DNA of 6,046 nucleotides from JAZRUF01 sp045652405 (lineage in GTDB: Bacteria; Bacillota; Clostridia; Oscillospirales; JAAYXM01). The translations under genes and the position numbers were made by a program. Below, piece by piece: positions 4,654-6,046 of this stretch (positions are counted from its first letter, which is position 1; each line of letters opens with the position of its first letter). Below the pieces are notes generated by a model. The model had not been told where the DNA came from and did no database searches. It worked only from the letters and a program-made list of their open reading frames with translations. The stretch covers positions 1 to 6,046 of the forward strand of contig JAZRUF010000086.1 of NCBI GenBank assembly GCA_045652405.1, in the 5' to 3' direction.

Positions 4654-6046
4654 ATGAAGTACGATTTTCAAAATATCGAAAAGAAATGGCAAGCTATTTG
4701 GGAAGAAAAGAAAGCTTATTGCGCGGATAATAATGACACCGCAAGACCTAAGTTCTATGGCCTTGTTGAGTTTCCGTATCCGTCCGGAAACGGCTTGCAT
4801 GTAGGACATGCAAGACCGTATACAGCTATTGACGTTGTTAGCCGTAAGCGCAGAATGGACGGATACAATGTCCTTTTCCCGATGGGCTGGGATGCATTCG
4901 GTCTTCCTACGGAAAACTATGCTATCGCAAATAAAATCCATCCCGCGGAGGTTACTAAGAAAAACGTTGCGTTTTTTAAATCTCAGCTTAAGTCCCTGGG
5001 CTATAGCTTCGACTGGTCGCGTGAGATAAACACGACTGACCCGAATTATTATAAATGGACGCAGTGGATTTTCCTCAAGCTCTTTGAAAAGGGCCTTGCG
5101 TATAAAATGCAGATGCCGGTTAACTGGTGCACCTCATGCAAGTGCGTTCTTGCAAACGAAGAGGTGGTTGACGGTGTATGCGAGCGCTGCGGAAGCGAGG
5201 TTGTCCGCAAGGAGAAAAGCCAGTGGATGCTCAAAATTACCGAGTATGCCGAGCGCCTTATCAATGACCTTGACGAGGTTGACTTTATTGAGCGCGTAAA
5301 AATCCAGCAGAGAAACTGGATTGGTCGCTCTACCGGCGCAGAGGTGGATTTCAAAACTACCGAAGGCGATGTGCTCACGGTATACACAACCCGACCGGAT
5401 ACGCTTTTTGGCGCTACTTATATGGTTATATCCCCCGAGCATCCGAATGTTGATAAATGGGCGGATAAAATTGAGAACATAGACGCTGTGCGCGAGTATA
5501 TCACAATTTCTGCGCGCAAATCAGATTTTGAACGCACGGAAATGGCTAAGGAGAAAACCGGCGTTGAGCTCAAGGGCGTGCGTGCAATAAACCCGGTAAA
5601 CGGACGTGAAATCCCGATTTTCATCTCTGACTATGTACTTATGTCATACGGCACCGGTGCTATCATGGCGGTTCCGGGCCATGACACACGTGATTGGGAC
5701 TTTGCAAAGAAATTCAGTCTCCCGATTATTGAGGTTGTCGCAGGCGGCGATGTTGAAAACCAGGCATATACAGATACCGAAACCGGCAAAATGGTAAACT
5801 CGGATTTCTTAAACGGTATGGAAGTTTCAGAGGCTAAAGAGGCAATAACCAAGTGGCTTGCAGATAAGGGATTGGGTCATCCCAAAGTCAATTACAAGCT
5901 GCGTGACTGGGTATTCTCACGTCAGCGTTACTGGGGCGAGCCGATTCCGCTTGTTTACTGTGACAAGTGCGGATGGGTTCCGGTTCCCGAGGATCAGCTG
6001 CCGGTAGTTCTGCCGGATGTCGGCTCTTACGAGCCGACCGATAACG
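4654..6046 (+). CDS. leuS: Leucyl-tRNA synthetase, 3' end cut by window
   Basis: LeuRS charges tRNA-Leu with leucine using ATP. The first 464 codons are here, a little over half of the usual 800-850 or so, and the frame runs off the right edge without a stop. Seen in order are YDFQNIEKKWQ at the start, the class I HIGH-type motif HVGH (49-52) after FPYPSGNG, MGWDAFGLPTENYA, a C4 zinc-ribbon with C159, C162, C176 and C179, the NWIGRS entry to the editing domain, the editing threonine motif TTRPDT (245-250) and GTGAIMAVPGHDTRD with the editing aspartate D344. Then come the return to the catalytic core RDWVFSRQRYWGEP (417-430) and the first half of a second cysteine pair (C436, C439). The KMSKS motif and tRNA-binding domain lie beyond the window. 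Editing residues are intact, so mischarged tRNA should be hydrolysed. It follows rsfS after 71 nt and may be co-transcribed with it. Confidence 0.98.
   Translation, partial: MKYDFQNIEKKWQAIWEEKKAYCADNNDTARPKFYGLVEFPYPSGNGLHVGHARPYTAIDVVSRKRRMDGYNVLFPMGWDAFGLPTENYAIANKIHPAEVTKKNVAFFKSQLKSLGYSFDWSREINTTDPNYYKWTQWIFLKLFEKGLAYKMQMPVNWCTSCKCVLANEEVVDGVCERCGSEVVRKEKSQWMLKITEYAERLINDLDEVDFIERVKIQQRNWIGRSTGAEVDFKTTEGDVLTVYTTRPDTLFGATYMVISPEHPNVDKWADKIENIDAVREYITISARKSDFERTEMAKEKTGVELKGVRAINPVNGREIPIFISDYVLMSYGTGAIMAVPGHDTRDWDFAKKFSLPIIEVVAGGDVENQAYTDTETGKMVNSDFLNGMEVSEAKEAITKWLADKGLGHPKVNYKLRDWVFSRQRYWGEPIPLVYCDKCGWVPVPEDQLPVVLPDVGSYEPTDN

Overview
This window looks like ordinary chromosomal housekeeping DNA from a Gram-positive bacterium of the phylum Bacillota, most likely the class Clostridia. 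The grounds are the gene order yhbY-nadD-yqeK-LCP-rsfS-leuS, the strong purine-rich ribosome binding sites, a LytR-CpsA-Psr cell-wall enzyme inside a translation/NAD cluster, and a moderate GC content. The order recalls gut-type Clostridia (Oscillospiraceae or Ruminococcaceae-like), but that finer placement is a guess. No mobile element, CRISPR array, tRNA, rRNA or phage gene was seen.

Eight genes lie head to tail on the + strand and cover nearly all of the window. In order they are RNase PH (rph, cut at the left edge by only about three codons), the RdgB/HAM1 non-canonical purine NTP pyrophosphatase, the YhbY RNA-binding protein, nicotinate-nucleotide adenylyltransferase (nadD), the YqeK HD-domain Ap4A hydrolase, an LCP glycopolymer transferase with a long acidic Pro/Glu tail, the ribosome silencing factor RsfS, and leucyl-tRNA synthetase (leuS, cut at the right edge after 464 codons). 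The first seven are separated by 1 to 22 nt, and several ribosome binding sites overlap the preceding stop codon, so they are probably one transcription unit. The only larger gap is 71 nt before leuS. It holds a small inverted repeat and an 8-bp direct repeat, but no convincing promoter, terminator or T-box.

The genes share RNA and nucleotide housekeeping. RNase PH trims tRNA 3' ends, RdgB cleans the nucleotide pool, YhbY and RsfS act on the large ribosomal subunit, NadD makes NAD precursor, YqeK destroys the Ap4A that aminoacyl-tRNA synthetases can produce, and LeuRS charges tRNA-Leu. The LCP protein is the outlier: a membrane-anchored enzyme that attaches polymers to the cell wall.

All catalytic motifs that can be checked are intact, and no frameshift or pseudogene was seen. 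I found no convincing undescribed system. The features most worth a second look are the LCP tail, the leuS leader and the matching start regions of the LCP and rsfS genes.
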